DNA of 64,000 bases from Sulfitobacter sp. JL08 (GCF_003352045.1 NZ_CP025815.1:2728001-2792000); one strand, 5' to 3'; numbered from the stretch's first letter, positions 53,071 to 62,746 are shown. Translations and numbers: made by a program. Notes: generated from the sequence alone by a model not told the origin.

Positions 53071-53983
53071 CGGCGGGAATTTCGTCCCAAACAACGCCGA
53101 CGCCGGGCAGTTTCGCCGTCATTTCAGGATCACATTCCACCAGACGCACGGCGCCGGGCGTTTCAAAAAGCGCCCGCAGCAGGGTGTTGGTCAGCGAGTG
53201 GCCCGCGCGGACACCCTGATAATGGCCAAGAATCGGTGCTCCGGCCAGCGCCAGATCACCCAGCGCATCCAGCATCTTGTGGCGCACGGCCTCGTCCGCG
53301 TGGCGAAAACCACCCGGCGACAAAACTTCGGCACCATCGACAACAACCGCATTTTGCAGTGTTCCGCCAAGGGCAAGCCCGTTGGCGTGCATCACATCCA
53401 CGTCAGCCTGCCGGCAGAACGTACGGCTGTCGCACAGTTCGCGGACAAACGATCCGTTTGCCATATTCATCGACTTGACCTGACGTCCTATCGCCTGATC
53501 AACGAAATCTATTTCAAAATCGATTTTAAGCGCATTGGCGGGTGACAGTGTTGCGCGGGCATCCCCCTGCTGAACACACACGGGTTTCAACACCTGCAAA
53601 GCGCGAACCGGTGCCGATTGGCGTTGCAGACCACGGCCGATGAACCCCCGCACAAACAATGCCGACGACCCGTCAAGGATCGGCACTTCGGGGCCATTCA
53701 ACTCGATCAGGGCATTGTGGATACCACAGCCGGCCAACGCCGCCATCAGGTGTTCAACCGTCGAAACGGACACTCCGGAAGCGTTTTCCAGTTTGGTACA
53801 CAAGGGAGAGCGGTTTACCGCATCCCACAACGCAGGGATCATCCGGTCGCCCAAGGCGATATCCGTGCGGCGGAACCAGATACCGTGATTGGCGAATGCG
53901 GGCTTTACCACCATACGCACATTGCGACCGGTATGCAGGCCAACGCCTTCAAAGATCACTTCGGATTTTAAAGTGTTTTGCAC
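53063..53983 (-). CDS. lpxC: UDP-3-O-acyl-N-acetylglucosamine deacetylase
   Basis: Zinc enzyme for the committed step of lipid A synthesis. The 306-residue protein has the zinc ligands His78 (STVEHLMAAL, with Glu77 as base), His235 and Asp239 (RHKMLDALGD), and the catalytic His262 (RAGHSLTN). Start is GTG with AGGGG about seven bases upstream. It lies just after ftsZ on the same strand, a placement conserved across proteobacteria that ties envelope lipid supply to division genes. Confidence 0.96.
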   Translation of the reverse strand: MQNTLKSEVIFEGVGLHTGRNVRMVVKPAFANHGIWFRRTDIALGDRMIPALWDAVNRSPLCTKLENASGVSVSTVEHLMAALAGCGIHNALIELNGPEVPILDGSSALFVRGFIGRGLQRQSAPVRALQVLKPVCVQQGDARATLSPANALKIDFEIDFVDQAIGRQVKSMNMANGSFVRELCDSRTFCRQADVDVMHANGLALGGTLQNAVVVDGAEVLSPGGFRHADEAVRHKMLDALGDLALAGAPILGHYQGVRAGHSLTNTLLRALFETPGAVRLVECDPEMTAKLPGVGVVWDEIPAVA

Positions 53984-54142
53984 TTAATGCCCCTGGCACA
54001 GATACGCCGCTGCTTCTTGTTGTTAAAGGTAACTAAGCAGGCAACCCGAAAGCCTCAACTCAATCTTTGTAACGGACTGAAACATGCGCGTCAGGCTTCG
54101 GCAGTTCCCTGCCTACATCATTCTAAATATTTGTTTTTAATA

Positions 54143-54172
54143 AGAAAAGGGCCGCCAAGCGGCGACCCCTTG
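54143..54172 (-). terminator. Intrinsic terminator of ftsZ
   Basis: On the reverse strand AAGG-(GGTC)-GCCGC-TTG-GCGGC-CCTT forms a bulged stem followed by TTCTTATT. It lies 21 bases beyond the ftsZ stop and separates ftsZ from lpxC, which then needs its own promoter in the gap 53984-54142. Confidence 0.7.
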
Positions 54173-54192
54173 AAACAGAATTGTGACAAAAA

Positions 54193-55845
54193 TCAGTTGG
54201 CTTGACGCCGCAGGAACGCCGGAATCTCGATCCGTTCCTGATCCTGATCAGCCGCTTCCTGTGCCTGTTGGGACGGGCGCGGCTGGTGCGCTTGCGCCTG
54301 CTGAACTGGCGGTTGGGTCCGCATCGGCTGACCGCCGCGTTCGCCGGACTGCTCGTGCGCGTGACCTGTCATGCGGTTGATCAGCGAATTAATTCCAAAG
54401 CGCGGGCGCTCGGCTTCGCCACCTGCCGCACGGGGTTCCTGACGCTGGGCAACTTCCTGCGGGGCACTGTGGCCAGAAGGACGTTTCTGCACAGCATCGC
54501 GCAACCGTTTCATCGCTTCGGGCGATGGCGTGCCCGGCGCGGGTGCGCGCGGCGCTACGAACGATTCCATATCGTCATGCATCGTTTCCTGCTGCGGTTC
54601 GAACTCGGCCACTTTCGGCTGATAGGCCGGCATTGGCAGACCGTCATCTGTGGCTTCTTCAGCTTCCTCGGCAACAAATGCGTCGGCCTGTTCTTCCTCG
54701 GCAACGTTTGTGTTGAAATCGTCGAACAGTTGCGGTTCTTCGGTGGTTTCGGCCGCCACGGCGACTTCGGGCTGTTCAACGACCTGTTCCGGCGCGTCTT
54801 GCGCCTTTTCGACAGGGGCAGACGGACGCAGCGGCGCCGACATCGGGCGGCGCGGTACCGGCACTTCGGTGTGCAAATCAACGGCATCGATGCCTGTCGC
54901 AACAACAGACACGCGCATGATACCTTCCATTGCGGTATCCAATGTCGAACCGACAATGATATTGGCCTCGGAATCCACTTCTTCGCGGATGCGGTTCGCG
55001 GCTTCGTCCAGTTCGAACAACGTCAGATCATGGCTGCCGGTGATATTGATCAGCACGCCTTTCGCGCCACGCAGGCTGATTTCGTCCAGCAGCGGGTTGG
55101 CAATGGCCTTTTCGGCGGCCTGAATGGCGCGATCTTCGCCTTCCGCCTCGCCGGTACCCATCATCGCCTTGCCCATCTCGTCCATCACGGCGCGGACATC
55201 GGCAAAATCAAGGTTGATCAGACCGGGACGCACCATCAGATCGGTCACGCCTTTCACGCCCTGATACAAGACATCATCTGCCATGCTGAACGCTTCGGTA
55301 AAGGTTGTTTTTTCATTGGCCAGACGGAACAGGTTCTGGTTCGGAATGATGATCAGCGTGTCAACGACCTTTTGCAGCGCCTCAACGCCATCTTCGGCCT
55401 GACGCATCCGTTTGCCACCTTCGAACTGGAACGGTTTGGTCACGACACCGACAGTCAGAACACCCAGCTCGCGCGCAGCCTGCGCAATAATCGGTGCCGC
55501 CCCGGTTCCGGTACCGCCGCCCATGCCAGCCGTGATAAAGCACATATGCGCGCCGGCAAGATGATCGACAATCTGTTCGATGCTTTCTTCTGCAGCGGCA
55601 GCACCCACTGAAGCACGTGCACCGGCGCCCAGACCTTCGGTCACTTTGATCCCAAGCTGGACCCGGCTGGTTGCATTGCTTTGCTGCAAGGCCTGCGCAT
55701 CAGTGTTGGCAACAACGAAATCAACCCCGTCCAGCTGCTTTTCGATCATGTTGTTGACCGCATTGCCACCTGCCCCACCAACGCCAAAAACGGTAATCCG
55801 TGGCTTGAGGTCTTCTTGTCCGGGCATTGAAAGGTTGAGTGTCAT
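54193..55845 (-). CDS. ftsZ: Cell division protein FtsZ
   Basis: Tubulin-like GTPase that forms the division ring. The 550-residue protein has [13 protein letters not shown] at 21-33, the GTP signature GGGTGTG at 109-115, the T7 catalytic loop [10 protein letters not shown] at 211-220, then a long acidic/proline-rich linker (about 325-525) and the C-terminal anchor peptide [12 protein letters not shown] (539-550) that binds FtsA. The extended linker is usual in alphaproteobacteria. It has its own 176-bp leader, with a hairpin, separating it from ftsA. Confidence 0.97.
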   Translation of the reverse strand: MTLNLSMPGQEDLKPRITVFGVGGAGGNAVNNMIEKQLDGVDFVVANTDAQALQQSNATSRVQLGIKVTEGLGAGARASVGAAAAEESIEQIVDHLAGAHMCFITAGMGGGTGTGAAPIIAQAARELGVLTVGVVTKPFQFEGGKRMRQAEDGVEALQKVVDTLIIIPNQNLFRLANEKTTFTEAFSMADDVLYQGVKGVTDLMVRPGLINLDFADVRAVMDEMGKAMMGTGEAEGEDRAIQAAEKAIANPLLDEISLRGAKGVLINITGSHDLTLFELDEAANRIREEVDSEANIIVGSTLDTAMEGIMRVSVVATGIDAVDLHTEVPVPRRPMSAPLRPSAPVEKAQDAPEQVVEQPEVAVAAETTEEPQLFDDFNTNVAEEEQADAFVAEEAEEATDDGLPMPAYQPKVAEFEPQQETMHDDMESFVAPRAPAPGTPSPEAMKRLRDAVQKRPSGHSAPQEVAQRQEPRAAGGEAERPRFGINSLINRMTGHAHEQSGERGGQPMRTQPPVQQAQAHQPRPSQQAQEAADQDQERIEIPAFLRRQAN

Positions 55846-55869
55846 GGTTACTGTCCGCCTGTGCTGCTG

Positions 55870-55893
55870 ACCCGCAATTACGGGTGTTTTTTT
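55870..55893 (+). terminator. Hairpin in the ftsZ leader, oriented as an antisense terminator
   Basis: ACCCG, loop CAATTA, CGGGT then GTTTTTTT: on the forward strand this has full intrinsic-terminator form, though every gene here runs the other way. In the ftsZ mRNA it is a hairpin, preceded by an A-run, ending about 24 bases before the ATG, so it could affect ribosome access. Confidence 0.55.
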
Positions 55894-56021
55894 ACCTAAA
55901 TCGCCCTGATCTTATCGTGCAAGGGCCGTAACGTCACCTAAAAAACGCAAAAATGACACAAAATATGGGCGATTTTTTGCCGGTAAATCCATGATTTCGA
56001 AGTTTGCGCCATATCTTGCGT

Positions 56022-57359
56022 CTACCAGTTGTCGCGGAACCATTTTACCGCGCGTTTCAAAGACCGGGCCGGATATCGATCAACCGGAATGTCAAAATCC
56101 CACCACTCGTCCTGTGGGTGTGCTGCAAACAGGCACAGGCCCACGGCGCTGGCGAATCCGGGGCCGGTTGCCGCCTGTGGCAACCCGTGCACCCGAAGTG
56201 GCCGGCCCAGCCGTACCTGCTGCCCGAGTATTTTGCTGGCCAATCCGTCAAGCCCGGGTATCTGGCTGCCCCCGCCCGTCAGCACGATCTGCTGGCTGGG
56301 CAGATGATCAAAGCCCGCCGCATCCAGCCGCGCGCGCACCTCTTCCAGAATTTCTTCGACGCGGGGGCGCATGATCCCGATCAGCTCTGCCCGGCTGACG
56401 GTGCGCCTATCATGTTCCCAATCACCGGTTTCGCCGCCGATCTCGATCATTTCACGATCATCCATACCGGTGGCATGGACACCGCCATAAAAGGTTTTCA
56501 GCCGCTCGGCATTTGTTGTCGGAATTTGCAGACCCATCGAAATATCCGATGTCACATGATCCCCGCCCATGCGGACCGCATCGGAATAGATCATGTGTTT
56601 CTTGATAAAGATCGAAACACCCGTGGCCCCGCCCCCCATATCAATACAGGCGGCCCCCAGTTCCTGTTCGTCTTCAACCAGTGATGAAATGCCCGACACG
56701 TAAGCCGACGATGCAATCCCCGCCAGTTCCAGATCACAGCGGCTGACGCAATGGGCCAGATTCTGGATCGCTGCGGCATCAACCGTCAGCATATGCATAT
56801 CCACAGACAGGGTTTGCCCCAGTTGTCCGCGCGGATCCGACAGGCCCGAACGGTGATCCAGCGCAAAGTTCACCGGCTGCGCGTGCAGCACCTCGCGCCC
56901 TTCGCCGTATTCCGGCAGATCGCAATCGGCCAGCACCCGCGCGACATCCTGCTCGGTGACGATCTGCCCTTCCAGTTCAAGCTGCGCATCCAGCCCGTAA
57001 GACCGCGGTTCAGCCCCCGAAAAACAGGCGATCACGTGATCAACACGGATGTTCGCCATTTTTTGCGCCGCTTGCAGCGCCGTACGTATGGCGCGCTCGG
57101 TTTCCTGCATCGCGACAACTTCGCCGAATTGCACACCGCGCGACCGCGTCGTTGCCGCCCCGATCACCCGAAACCCGGACTGGCCCGCCAATGATCCGAT
57201 CCCGCCCGCTTCGTCCAAGGGGCCGGACGTGCCGTCAAACCGCAGCACGAGACAGGCAATCTTGGAACTGCCGACATCCAGAATGGCGACGACCCCGCGC
57301 TGCATTGCAAGTTTGCGCATGTGACGCATTGCACGTTGGGATTGGTAAAGGTCGATCAT
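56022..57359 (-). CDS. ftsA: Cell division protein FtsA
   Basis: Actin-like ATPase that anchors FtsZ to the membrane and recruits later divisome proteins. The 445-residue protein has the phosphate-1 loop VVAILDVGSSKIACLV (about 23-38), a 1C domain region, phosphate-2 ACIDMGGGATGVSIF, the adenosine motif IVLTGGGSQIPGLDGLA and an amphipathic C-terminal end SLKRAVKWFRDNW for membrane binding. The ATG overlaps the ftsQ stop as ATGA. Confidence 0.96.
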   Translation of the reverse strand: MIDLYQSQRAMRHMRKLAMQRGVVAILDVGSSKIACLVLRFDGTSGPLDEAGGIGSLAGQSGFRVIGAATTRSRGVQFGEVVAMQETERAIRTALQAAQKMANIRVDHVIACFSGAEPRSYGLDAQLELEGQIVTEQDVARVLADCDLPEYGEGREVLHAQPVNFALDHRSGLSDPRGQLGQTLSVDMHMLTVDAAAIQNLAHCVSRCDLELAGIASSAYVSGISSLVEDEQELGAACIDMGGGATGVSIFIKKHMIYSDAVRMGGDHVTSDISMGLQIPTTNAERLKTFYGGVHATGMDDREMIEIGGETGDWEHDRRTVSRAELIGIMRPRVEEILEEVRARLDAAGFDHLPSQQIVLTGGGSQIPGLDGLASKILGQQVRLGRPLRVHGLPQAATGPGFASAVGLCLFAAHPQDEWWDFDIPVDRYPARSLKRAVKWFRDNW

Positions 57360-58255
57360 TGAGAGAGTCCATCGTTACTGAGTTGTCGGATGCGCCACCA
57401 TTCCGAAACGGCAGCCTTGTTCATGCGCAGCGTCGGGCGGGCGGCAATACGCATATCCACCGCGGCCAGATCACGCTCCAGAATGTCCTGCGCCTCGCTT
57501 AAGGCGATGACGCGTTCCAGCGCCTGAACCGGCGCGTTTTCGGGCAACAGGATGCGCTGGTCACGATCCAGAACGACATCCCAGCGCCGTTCACCCACAC
57601 GCACCAGCCCGCGCAACCGGCCCGCCAATGGCTGGGCCGCGCGAAACAGCCGCATGGCCTCTTCCACATGTGCATCGGCATTTTCGCCTGCGATCAGCGG
57701 CAGGTCTGCATATTCGGAACGCGATGCCGCCTGCGTCACAAGCACGCCCGCGTCGTCCAGCACCTGCAGCCCCTCTCGGGTCCGCCACATAACGGCCGGC
57801 ATGCGCTCGATCACATCCACTTGCAACACGCCGCCCGGGCGGATGCGCACCGTTGCCTCCCTGACGGGATCAAGATCCGAAATAGTCTTGCGGATTTCTT
57901 TCAGGTCCAGATCAAAGGAGCTGACCGGAAAACTGATTGGCACAACTTCGCGGATTTCGCCCGCCACCTTGTAACCGGCACCGTCGACAGCCATCAGCTG
58001 CACCATGAACTCGGGGCGGGTTTCCACGCTGTTGCGCGCCTCAGCCACCGAAGCGGCAATGCGATCGCGGCGGGTTTCATCAGAAAAGTAAAATCCGGCA
58101 GCCCCCAGCGCCAGCAGGAACGGCATCCCGACACGAAACATCAGCCGGACGCCGGGTGTCAGGATCAGGCGCTGATAGCGATAGGACCAGCGCGACGGCG
58201 CCGGATCGCAGGGAATGCTTTCTGATCTTTTGCGCAAAGCTGTTAACGGTTGCAT
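57356..58255 (-). CDS. ftsQ: Cell division protein FtsQ
   Basis: Bitopic divisome protein that holds FtsB/FtsL. The 299-residue protein has a short cytoplasmic N-terminus, one transmembrane helix (LMFRVGMPFLLALGAAGFYF), the POTRA domain (VPISFPVSSFDLDLKEIRKTISDLDPV and AVMWRTREG) and a beta domain. The start at 58255 lies inside the end of ddl (13-base overlap). An earlier in-frame start 17 codons upstream is less likely. POTRA sequence is weakly conserved but order and topology leave little doubt. Confidence 0.92.
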   Translation of the reverse strand: MQPLTALRKRSESIPCDPAPSRWSYRYQRLILTPGVRLMFRVGMPFLLALGAAGFYFSDETRRDRIAASVAEARNSVETRPEFMVQLMAVDGAGYKVAGEIREVVPISFPVSSFDLDLKEIRKTISDLDPVREATVRIRPGGVLQVDVIERMPAVMWRTREGLQVLDDAGVLVTQAASRSEYADLPLIAGENADAHVEEAMRLFRAAQPLAGRLRGLVRVGERRWDVVLDRDQRILLPENAPVQALERVIALSEAQDILERDLAAVDMRIAARPTLRMNKAAVSEWWRIRQLSNDGLSQ

Positions 58256-59163
58256 GAGGCATCCTCGACCATCCAGCGGCACAGCTCTCCAAAGCTTACT
58301 CCGCACGCCTGCGCCTGCTCGGGGCTGAGCGACGTGTCGGTCATGCCCGGCTGCGTGTTGGTTTCCAGAAGAACAAGACCATCCGCGCCGCGCGTTTCAT
58401 CCCAGCGGAAATCGGTTCGGCTGACACCGCGACACCCCAGTGCACTGTGTGCTCGCACTGCAAAATCAAGGCACATGCCGAAGATGTCGGCAGGCAGATC
58501 CGCCGGAACCACATGGCGCGACCCGCCGGGCTTGTATTTCGCGTCATAATCGTACCAGCCGTCGGTCAGGATATCGGTGACGGTCAGCGCTTTGCCGTCC
58601 ATCACCGTGGTTGTCAGTTCCCGCCCCGGCGCGAACGCCTCGACCATCACGTGTTCCGGCATGGTGTCGGCCAGTTGCGGCGGACCGTTGGCAGCCTCGT
58701 GCACCAGATAGACACCCACGCTTGAGCCTTCGGCGTTCGGCTTGACCACATAGGGGGGCTGCATCACGTGCGAACGGCGTACATCGCATGCAGACGCAAT
58801 GATGCTGTCCACCACCGGCAACCCGACTGTCTTGTAAACCTGTTTGGTGCGCTGCTTGTCCATCGCCAGCGCGGATGCCAGCACACCTGAATGCGTGTAA
58901 GGCAACCCAAGCCATTCCAGCAGACCCTGAACACATCCGTCTTCGCCCCAACGGCCATGCAGGGCGTTAAAGACAACATCGGGATTGTGCGATTGCAAAA
59001 CGGAACACAGGTCGCGGCCGGCATCGACCTCGATCACCTGATATCCCTGGTCCCGCAACGCAGCGGCGCATGCACGCCCTGAAGACAGGGACACTTCGCG
59101 CTCTGCCGAAGGGCCACCCATCAAAACTGCCACTGTCGGGGACGTCCTGCTCGACTGACCCAC
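58243..59163 (-). CDS. ddl: D-alanine-D-alanine ligase
   Basis: ATP-grasp ligase making the D-Ala-D-Ala end of the peptidoglycan stem. The 306-residue protein has MGGPSAEREVSLSSG, the ALHGRWGEDG block, VVKPNAEGSSVGV and the Mg-binding LLETNTQPGMTDTS. The start codon is GTG, with GAGG seven bases upstream. The gene lies 57 bases after murB and overlaps ftsQ. Confidence 0.96.
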   Translation of the reverse strand: MGQSSRTSPTVAVLMGGPSAEREVSLSSGRACAAALRDQGYQVIEVDAGRDLCSVLQSHNPDVVFNALHGRWGEDGCVQGLLEWLGLPYTHSGVLASALAMDKQRTKQVYKTVGLPVVDSIIASACDVRRSHVMQPPYVVKPNAEGSSVGVYLVHEAANGPPQLADTMPEHVMVEAFAPGRELTTTVMDGKALTVTDILTDGWYDYDAKYKPGGSRHVVPADLPADIFGMCLDFAVRAHSALGCRGVSRTDFRWDETRGADGLVLLETNTQPGMTDTSLSPEQAQACGVSFGELCRWMVEDASCNR

Positions 59164-59220
59164 TTTCGTGCCTCTATGTCCGGGCCTTAAGACCCTGTTA
59201 TTGCGCCGCTCCCTTTTGGG

Positions 59221-60159
59221 TTATCCGGCTCCGCCTTTTGGGATCGCATCACCGATCCGCATAATTTCCCATTCTAACGTGATCCCACTGGAATCGTAAA
59301 CCTTTTTTCGCACGTCTTCGCCCAATCCTTCCAGATCGGCGGCTGTCGCGCCGCCGGTGTTGATCAGAAAGTTCGGGTGCATCTCGCTCATCTGCGCGCC
59401 GCCGCGCCGCGCACCGCGCATTCCGGCCTTGTCAATCACCGCCCACGCCTTGAGATCATGCACGTCATCCGCCCGCCCGGTTGAGCTGAAACCCGCCGGA
59501 TTGCGAAAGGTCGAGCCTGCCGACCGTTCTTTTGTCGGTTGTGTCGCGTCCCGTTTGGCCAGTTGGCCGGCCATGCGCGCGTGCAAATCTGCGGGATCAC
59601 CGGTCGGGGCGGCAAATGTTGCCTCGAACACCACCCACCCGTCGGGCAGGACGGTCTGGCGATAGCGGAATTTCAGATCATCAGCCGTCAGCGTGACAAT
59701 GCGCCCGTCACGCGTAACGGCGCGCGCGCTTTGGAAGACATCTGCCGTATAGTGGCCGTAACAGCCTGCGTTCATCCGCACAGCACCTCCGATGCTGCCG
59801 GGAATCGTGCGCAGGAATGTCAGATCAAGCCCCGCGTCGGCCGCCTTGCGCGCCACGTGCGCATCCAGCGCCGCCGCCCCGGCTGTAACGGTGTTTCCGT
59901 CGATCCGGATATCATTGAACCCACGCCCCAAACGCACCACCACGGCGCGCAATCCGCCGTCGCGCACGATCAGGTTTGAACCAACCCCCATGGGAAAGAC
60001 CGCGATACCGGGATCAAGGGCCGCCAGAAAGGCGGCAAGGTCATCGGCATCTTCGGGCTGAAACAGGAAATCCGCCGGCCCGCCAACGCGCAGCCACGTC
60101 AGATCGGACAGATTGCGCGCCTCGCTCAACCGGCCTCTTGGTGTCGGCAGTGCCGTCAC
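59221..60159 (-). CDS. murB: UDP-N-acetylenolpyruvoylglucosamine reductase
   Basis: FAD enzyme that reduces enolpyruvyl-UDP-GlcNAc to UDP-MurNAc. The 312-residue protein has the FAD site GVGSNL at 58-63, the [17 protein letters not shown] block at 119-135, catalytic Ser215 in SAGSTFRNP and the C-terminal acid Glu297. The start is GTG overlapping the previous TGA (GTGA), so it is coupled to the small membrane-protein gene before it. Confidence 0.96.
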   Translation of the reverse strand: MTALPTPRGRLSEARNLSDLTWLRVGGPADFLFQPEDADDLAAFLAALDPGIAVFPMGVGSNLIVRDGGLRAVVVRLGRGFNDIRIDGNTVTAGAAALDAHVARKAADAGLDLTFLRTIPGSIGGAVRMNAGCYGHYTADVFQSARAVTRDGRIVTLTADDLKFRYRQTVLPDGWVVFEATFAAPTGDPADLHARMAGQLAKRDATQPTKERSAGSTFRNPAGFSSTGRADDVHDLKAWAVIDKAGMRGARRGGAQMSEMHPNFLINTGGATAADLEGLGEDVRKKVYDSSGITLEWEIMRIGDAIPKGGAG

Positions 60160-60473
60160 GAACCGTGATCCGGATTTGACGGGTCAGGTTTCTTGCGGCC
60201 CCGGATCAGACGGGACAAGCCGCCAAACATCAGGCCGACAACATAGGCAGCACAGCCATAAAACAGAACCGCCAGCTGCGATGTAAGAGCGGGCGGATCC
60301 AGCGGAGATTCCCCCACGCCGTATTTGATCCAGACCGCGTGAAACAGAATGGCAAACAGGAAAAGAAAACCGAACAGCCTGCGATTGCGCCGCCACCCTG
60401 CAACAAAGGACAGCACGATCCAGATGATAAAGGTCAGAACGACCCCGCCCAGAACTTCCGCAACTTCAATCAT
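60156..60473 (-). CDS. Small membrane protein between murC and murB (105 residues)
   Basis: Not recognised. Three hydrophobic segments ([32 protein letters not shown] and [19 protein letters not shown]) and a very basic C-terminus ([13 protein letters not shown]) suggest a cytoplasmic tail. It starts two bases after the preceding small membrane-protein gene ends, and its stop overlaps the murB GTG. Codon use resembles its neighbours. Its place in the cell-wall cluster suggests, but does not show, a role in envelope growth. Confidence 0.65.
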   Translation of the reverse strand: MIEVAEVLGGVVLTFIIWIVLSFVAGWRRNRRLFGFLFLFAILFHAVWIKYGVGESPLDPPALTSQLAVLFYGCAAYVVGLMFGGLSRLIRGRKKPDPSNPDHGS

Positions 60474-60475
60474 GT

Positions 60476-60748
60476 TTAACCCTTTCCCATGATCCGCCCT
60501 ACCCCCCAGGATGCAAGCGCGCCTCCACAAAAGGCCGGCAGTGCGAAATACAGCCAGAGCGACAGAAAAATCCGCCGGTCAAATGATGGTGTGCTCAATG
60601 CCAATAGAAACAAAACCACACTCAGCACAATCCACAGAACCAGCAGGATGCGCAACAAGCGGGTCAAGCCGAAATAACGCGCACTGCCTGTGATCAAGGC
60701 CGCAATGGCAGCCGTGGCCGCCATAAACAACAGGGCCTCAACTGCCAT
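60476..60748 (-). CDS. Small membrane protein between murC and murB (90 residues)
   Basis: Not recognised. About three hydrophobic segments: ALLFMAATAAIAALITGSA, LLRILLVLWIVLSVVLFLLAL and LSLWLYFALPAFCGGALASW, ending in a basic RIMGKG. Its start lies 11 bases inside the preceding DUF2484-like gene and it is followed after two bases by the 105-residue gene. The overlaps argue it is translated as part of one polycistron. Confidence 0.65.
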   Translation of the reverse strand: MAVEALLFMAATAAIAALITGSARYFGLTRLLRILLVLWIVLSVVLFLLALSTPSFDRRIFLSLWLYFALPAFCGGALASWGVGRIMGKG

Positions 60749-60992
60749 GGCGCCCGGCCTTACGCAACCAGCGCGTCAGGTAGATCACCGGCCAGCGCAA
60801 AACGCTAATGCCTGCGACCAGCACGAACAGCCCCACCCACGGTCCATTCTGATAGGTCACATATCCCAATAGCGGGATCCCGATGGCGATCAGGATATAG
60901 GCATTGCGCCAGTGGTTGTCGCGGCTGGGTGTCATCGCCAGAACATTTGCGATCACGGCCCACATACAAGCCAGAATAAGGGAATACGTCAT
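60738..60992 (-). CDS. DUF2484-like small membrane protein, copy 2 (84 residues)
   Basis: Two or three hydrophobic segments (YSLILACMWAVIANVLAM, YILIAIGIPLLGYVTY and GLFVLVAGISVLRWPVIYL) and a basic tail (RWLRKAGRHGS). I believe this is the DUF2484 family found in Rhodobacteraceae; no function is known. It aligns end to end with the next gene upstream (shared LILAC-x-WA, AM-x-P, and R-x-P near the end), so the two are tandem paralogues. Starts overlap as ATGA. Confidence 0.72.
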   Translation of the reverse strand: MTYSLILACMWAVIANVLAMTPSRDNHWRNAYILIAIGIPLLGYVTYQNGPWVGLFVLVAGISVLRWPVIYLTRWLRKAGRHGS

Positions 60993-61243
60993 TTTGGAAC
61001 CTCGGGATGGCGGCCACGGAAACGCTGATAGAAATAACGCAGAGGATTGCGGAACATCGACACAAAGGCAGCCGCCCCCAACACGGAAAATTCCCATCCG
61101 TATTGCAGGCCGATCAGAAAGATCAAAACCGGCGCCATCAACAACAGCGCAAAACCGGGAACATACTGGTATCGCATCGGCAGCATTGCAACCACCGCAG
61201 ACGCCAGAGCCCAGAGACAGGCAAGTATCAGGACGATATTCAT
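60989..61243 (-). CDS. DUF2484-like small membrane protein, copy 1 (84 residues)
   Basis: An 84-residue membrane protein with NIVLILACLWALASAVVAM at the N-terminus, VPGFALLLMAPVLIFLIGL, and FSVLGAAAFVSMFRNPLRYF with a basic end. Same length and pattern as the next gene, so probably a duplication that has diverged. GGGAG precedes the ATG by six bases. The ATG overlaps the stop of the 33-codon ORF before it. Confidence 0.72.
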   Translation of the reverse strand: MNIVLILACLWALASAVVAMLPMRYQYVPGFALLLMAPVLIFLIGLQYGWEFSVLGAAAFVSMFRNPLRYFYQRFRGRHPEVPK

Positions 61244-61341
61244 GCCGCTCCCGCCCAAATCAAACCCGTTAACGACTGAACAACGACGCCATACACTGCC
61301 AGCAATCCGGGTCCGATCCGACGCTGTAGTGTATCTCTCAT
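61240..61341 (-). CDS. 33-residue single-helix membrane peptide after murC
   Basis: A short frame begins 4 bases after the murC stop. An ideal ribosome site AAGGGA, formed by the last codons of murC, lies seven bases before its ATG. It runs 33 codons and ends in a TGA that overlaps the next ATG (ATGA). The peptide starts MRDTLQRRIG and continues as one hydrophobic stretch of about 22 residues (GLLAVYGVVVQSLTGLIWAG), so a basic cytoplasmic end and one membrane helix. It fills the otherwise empty 102-base gap exactly. No family is known to me. Confidence 0.7.
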   Translation of the reverse strand: MRDTLQRRIGPGLLAVYGVVVQSLTGLIWAGAA

Positions 61342-61345
61342 ACCG

Positions 61346-62746
61346 CTATCCCTTGGCCAGCCGGTCTGGTAAACCGTGGGCCCATGCACTGATGGTGCCC
61401 GCCCCTAGGCAAACGACCATATCACCGGGGCCGGCCTGTTCACGCACAAGACGGGCCAGATCGTCTTCGTTGTCGATGGCGCGAGCGTGGCGGTGCCCGT
61501 AGCGGATTAGACCCGACACCAGATCGTCGCGGCTGGCCCCCGCGATGGGGTCTTCGCCAGCTGCATAGACATCCGCAATCGCAACGACATCCGCGTCATT
61601 GAAACAGGCACAGAAATCATCAAACAGAGAATGCAGCCGCGTATAACGGTGCGGCTGGTGGATCGCGATCACGCGACCTTCGGTTGCCTGACGCGCGGCG
61701 CGCAAAACCGCTGCTATTTCAACCGGGTGGTGGCCATAATCGTCGATAATGGTAACGCCGTCGACTTCCCCCACTTTGGTAAATCGCCGGTTCACACCGC
61801 CAAAATTTGCCAACGCGGTGCGGATTTCATCCTGTTTCATGCCAAGATGGCGCGCCACTGCGACCGCCGACAGGGCATTGGATACGTTATGATCGCCCGG
61901 CATCGGCAATGTGCAGCCTTTGATCAGTTTGCCCTCGGCTTGCAGCGCGATATCGAAATGCGCCACGCCGGCTTTGTATTTCAGGTTCACGGCGCGCACA
62001 TCGGCCTGTGCGTTGAACCCGTAGGTGACAATCCGCCGGTCAGTAACCTTGCCCACCAGCGCCTGCACTTCGTTGTGATCGGTGCAGCAAACCGCGACCC
62101 CGTAAAACGGGATGTTGGATACGAAATCCAGAAACCCCTGCCGCAGCGTATCAAAATCGCCCCAGTGTTCCATGTGTTCGGGGTCGATATTGGTGACAAT
62201 GGCGATGGTTGCGGGCAACCGGTTGAACGTGCCGTCGCTTTCGTCTGCTTCGACGACCATCCATTCGCCCTGCCCCATGCGGGCGTTCGACCTGTAGGCG
62301 TGGATTATACCGCCATTCACCACCGTCGGATCAAACCCGCCTGCGACCATCAATTCGGCCATCATGGTCGTCGTTGTCGTTTTGCCATGGGTGCCCGCCA
62401 CGGCGATGTTTGATTTCAGCCGCATCAATTCCGCCAGCATTTCGGCGCGCCGCACGATCGGCAGGCCCAGGCGCCGCGCCTCGTCCAGTTCGGGATTGCC
62501 TTTCTTGATCGCCGAGGAAATCACAACAACCTCGGCACCTTCCAGGTTTTCGGGCCGCTGGCCTTCGAAAATTGTCGCACCACTTGCAGCCAGCCTGTCG
62601 GTGATCTTGGATGCCTTTAGGTCAGAGCCCTGCACCGTGTAGTCAAGGTTCAGCAACACTTCGGCGATGCCCGACATCCCGATTCCGCCGATTCCGACAA
62701 AATGGATCGGCCCCACATCACCGGGAAGTTTGGTGGCTGCATTCAT
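61346..62746 (-). CDS. murC: UDP-N-acetylmuramate-L-alanine ligase
   Basis: ATP-dependent ligase adding L-Ala to UDP-MurNAc. The 466-residue protein has the Rossmann start [16 protein letters not shown] at 15-30, the ATP loop GTHGKTTT at 118-125, the [11 protein letters not shown] block, [11 protein letters not shown], and the C-terminal domain with [13 protein letters not shown] at 62746 is chosen over the TTG just before it: AAGGAG lies eight bases upstream, and the ATG shares one base with the murG stop (TGATG). Confidence 0.96.
   Translation of the reverse strand: MNAATKLPGDVGPIHFVGIGGIGMSGIAEVLLNLDYTVQGSDLKASKITDRLAASGATIFEGQRPENLEGAEVVVISSAIKKGNPELDEARRLGLPIVRRAEMLAELMRLKSNIAVAGTHGKTTTTTMMAELMVAGGFDPTVVNGGIIHAYRSNARMGQGEWMVVEADESDGTFNRLPATIAIVTNIDPEHMEHWGDFDTLRQGFLDFVSNIPFYGVAVCCTDHNEVQALVGKVTDRRIVTYGFNAQADVRAVNLKYKAGVAHFDIALQAEGKLIKGCTLPMPGDHNVSNALSAVAVARHLGMKQDEIRTALANFGGVNRRFTKVGEVDGVTIIDDYGHHPVEIAAVLRAARQATEGRVIAIHQPHRYTRLHSLFDDFCACFNDADVVAIADVYAAGEDPIAGASRDDLVSGLIRYGHRHARAIDNEDDLARLVREQAGPGDMVVCLGAGTISAWAHGLPDRLAKG

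Noticed and set aside
54003-54040. CtrA-like half-sites TTAG...TTAAC upstream of lpxC
   Set aside because: Spacing is six bases, not the seven of the TTAA-N7-TTAA consensus, and the first half differs; too weak to call.
54202-55611. 469-codon plus-strand frame opposite ftsZ
   Set aside because: ftsZ is complete on the reverse strand; the antisense product is Phe/Arg/His-rich without family features.
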